From Margaritifera margaritifera (taxonomy: Eukaryota; Mollusca; Bivalvia; Unionida; Margaritiferidae), in NCBI GenBank assembly GCA_029931535.1, contig JAQPZY010000650.1:201001-265000 (forward strand): 64,000 nt of DNA, read 5' to 3'. Of this stretch, positions 62,036 to 64,000 are shown piece by piece. The position numbers were made by a program, and so were the translations under genes. Every line of letters begins with the position of its first letter. Position 1 is the first letter of the stretch. The notes beneath the pieces are model-generated. The model worked only from the letters and a program-made list of their open reading frames with translations. It was not told where the DNA came from and searched no databases.

Positions 62036-62500
62036 GGACTGGCCAATCTCTTTAATAAGGGGATGGCAGGTATTTATAAACATGTTAACGTTGGCCAATC
62101 TCTTTAATAAGGGGATGGCAGGTATTTATAAACATGTTAACGTTGGCCAATCTCTTTAATAAGGGGATGACAGGTATTTATAAACATGTTAACGTTGGCC
62201 AATCTCTTTAATAAGGGGATGGCAGGTATTTATAAACATGTTAGCGTTTTAAGACTGGCCAATCTCTTTAATAAGGGGATGGCAGGTATTTATAAACATG
62301 TTAGCGTTTTAAGACTGGCCAATCTCTTTAATAAGGGGATGGCAGGTATTTATAAACATGTTAACGTTGGCCAATCTCTTTAATAAGGGGATGGCAGGTA
62401 TTTAAAAACATGTTAGCGTTTTAAGACCGGTCAGTCTCAGAAAAAAGGGGATGACAGGTTTTTTATAAACATGTTTACGATTTAGGACCGGCCAATCAAA
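62036..62500. repeat. 52-58 bp minisatellite, about eight copies
   Basis: Unit TGGCCAATCTCTTTAATAAG then GGGATGGCAGGTATTTATAA and ACATGTTAACGT; some copies have the longer junction TAGCGTTTTAAGAC. The last two are diverged. Confidence 0.95.
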
Positions 62501-63234
62501 CACGCACACACGCGTGTGTTTGGTTTGGATCACGTCTATAGCATTCCAGTGGGTATAGCAGGTTGCCTTACATGCACAATCATGCGTATGAAAATGCACA
62601 GTGATAATATTGGTAAAAATTATATGTAGCTAATGTAGTAAAATAATGTACACTGAAAATCATTGCAGATATTTCCTTGAATGAGAGTTCTTATTTTTTG
62701 TAAAAAAAAATATTCCGAAAAAGGATTTCGAAAAAGGATTAATTAATAAGTAATTATTAATGGCTTCAATTATCTATATGCCAAAAACCATTTGATTTTT
62801 CATAAACTGTATATCTATATCCATGCTATTGTATTATTAAAGACAAAACGTCTGAGTTTAGTTATTAAAAATATAATCATGGTTTGGAGATCTGGTTAAA
62901 ATGCTGAGATCTGGTTAAAGTGCAGAACTAAGAATGGCATAAAGGACACTACATCACAAGATATGATACCCTGAGTATTTATTTTAAGAAAAAAAAAATC
63001 TGACTAAGTTTAAAAGGTAAGAATGAAATAAGTTTGCACACATCGGAAGTTACGCTTACATTTTGTATGACGTCATGACGAAATATTACACGTTTTATAT
63101 CAAGAATATGAAATAGTTATAGGAAACTTCATATCAGTGACCACATATCATTAAAGCAGCTTTTCCGCAATGTGAGAAAATGCATTTTAAAGGAATGTAA
63201 ATATATCTTTTTTAACATGTTACTTTTGCTTTCA

Positions 63235-64000
63235 GGCACGTATATTGTGAGCACTGCATCCTAACTATCTTGCTTTCAGACACCTATATCGTGAACACTG
63301 TACCCTATCTTGCTTTCAGACACCTATATCGTGAGCACTACACCCTAACTATTTTGCATTCAGACATGTATATTGTGAACACTACACCCTAACTATCTTG
63401 CTTTCAGACCACTATATTCTGAGCACTGCACCCTATCTTGCTTTCAGACACATATATTGTGAACACTACACCCTATCTATCTTGCTTTCAGAGACGTATA
63501 TTGTGAGCACTACACTCTAAATATATTGCTTTCAGACACCTATATTGTCAGCACTACACCCTATCTATGCTGCTTTCAGACACATATATTGTGTACACTT
63601 CACCCTATCCTGCTTTCAGACACCCATATTGTGAACATTACACCCTAACTATCTTGCTTTCAGACACGTATATTGTGAACACTACACCCTATCTTGCTTT
63701 CAGACACATATATTGTGAACACTACACCCTATCTTGCTTTCAGACACATATATTGTGAACACTACACCCTATCTTGCTTTCAGACATATATTGTGAACAC
63801 TACACCCTATCTTGCTTTCAGACACATATATTGTGAACACTACACCCTATCTTGCTTTCAGACACATATATTGTGAACACTACACCCTATCTTGTTTTAG
63901 ACACATATATTGTGAACACTACACCCTATCTTGCTTTCAGACACGTATATTGTGAGCACTATACCCTATCTTGCTTTCAGACACCAATATTATGAACACT
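63235..64000. repeat. About 40-bp array running off the window
   Basis: Unit TATCTTGCTTTCAGACACAT then ATATTGTGAACACTACACCC, about 20 copies of 36-44 bp, more uniform toward the right edge. Each copy has TTGCTTTCAG, which looks like an intron acceptor. Confidence 0.95.

Larger units (their letters stand above)
57645..64000 (+). other. Start of intron after exon F
   Basis: Begins at donor gtaaaa. Contains a three-copy 40-bp repeat (57715-57845), a G-rich tract (58736-58775), a C-rich repeat fragment at 58,885-58,990, a dispersed fragment at 59,195-59,260 similar to 41,685-41,755, a short (CTA)(ATA) run near 60,870-60,898, (CT)n at 61,326-61,400, a 52-58 bp array (62036-62500) and a 40-bp array running off the window (63235-64000). 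No next exon was recognised. Confidence 0.6.

Overview
The window is animal nuclear DNA, AT-rich, with GT-AG introns, tRNA-derived SINEs, hAT-type MITEs, a decayed mariner element, a LINE fragment and a very heavy load of minisatellites. The style of the repeats (SINEs ending in (CAAT)n-like tails, dispersed 'AAGGTCAAGGTCA' blocks, many 26-70 bp minisatellites) resembles mollusc genomes. This is a judgement from pattern, not a database result.

One real protein-coding gene is visible, on the + strand. It spans at least 10,790-57,644 and continues past both ends of what can be recognised. Six internal exons (10790-10898, 13107-13460, 33301-33369, 53217-53326, 56539-56777, 57506-57644) join in consistent phase and give about 339 residues. 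They encode the end of an extracellular Cache-like domain, a cysteine-rich EGF-like stalk, and transmembrane helices 1-5 with the start of 6, of a class C GPCR in the GPR158/GPR179 family (mammalian metabotropic glycine receptor; fly Smog/CG31760 group). The exons for the signal peptide, most of the Cache domain, the rest of TM6, TM7 and the cytoplasmic tail were not found here.

The two large introns (each about 19.8 kb) and the flanks are mostly repeats. 1-10,789: minisatellites of 21, 52, 68, 31 and 37 bp, a hAT MITE with perfect 8-bp target duplication, two SINE fragments and an AT/CA microsatellite. 13,461-33,300: a 23-bp array, mariner fossil, 34- and 36-bp arrays, dispersed nuclear-receptor-like repeats, and two very large related 28-bp arrays (24.5-27.07 kb and 29.3-32.4 kb) separated by a duplicated single-copy module. 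33,370-53,216: LINE fragment, SINEs, 46-, 29-, 36-, 57-, 31-, 68- and 26-bp arrays, a hAT MITE beside the 36-bp array, and a hairpin MITE with TA duplications. 53,327-56,538: trinucleotide tract, two near-perfect 65-67 bp palindromes and more receptor-site-like repeats. 57,645-64,000: 40-, 52- and 40-bp arrays and CT/G tracts.

The most interesting signals are the GPR158-like receptor itself, the twin 28-bp arrays with their conserved hairpin module and higher-order repeat structure, the tandem palindromes at 54.6-54.75 kb, and four short inverted-repeat elements with readable 8-bp target site duplications.
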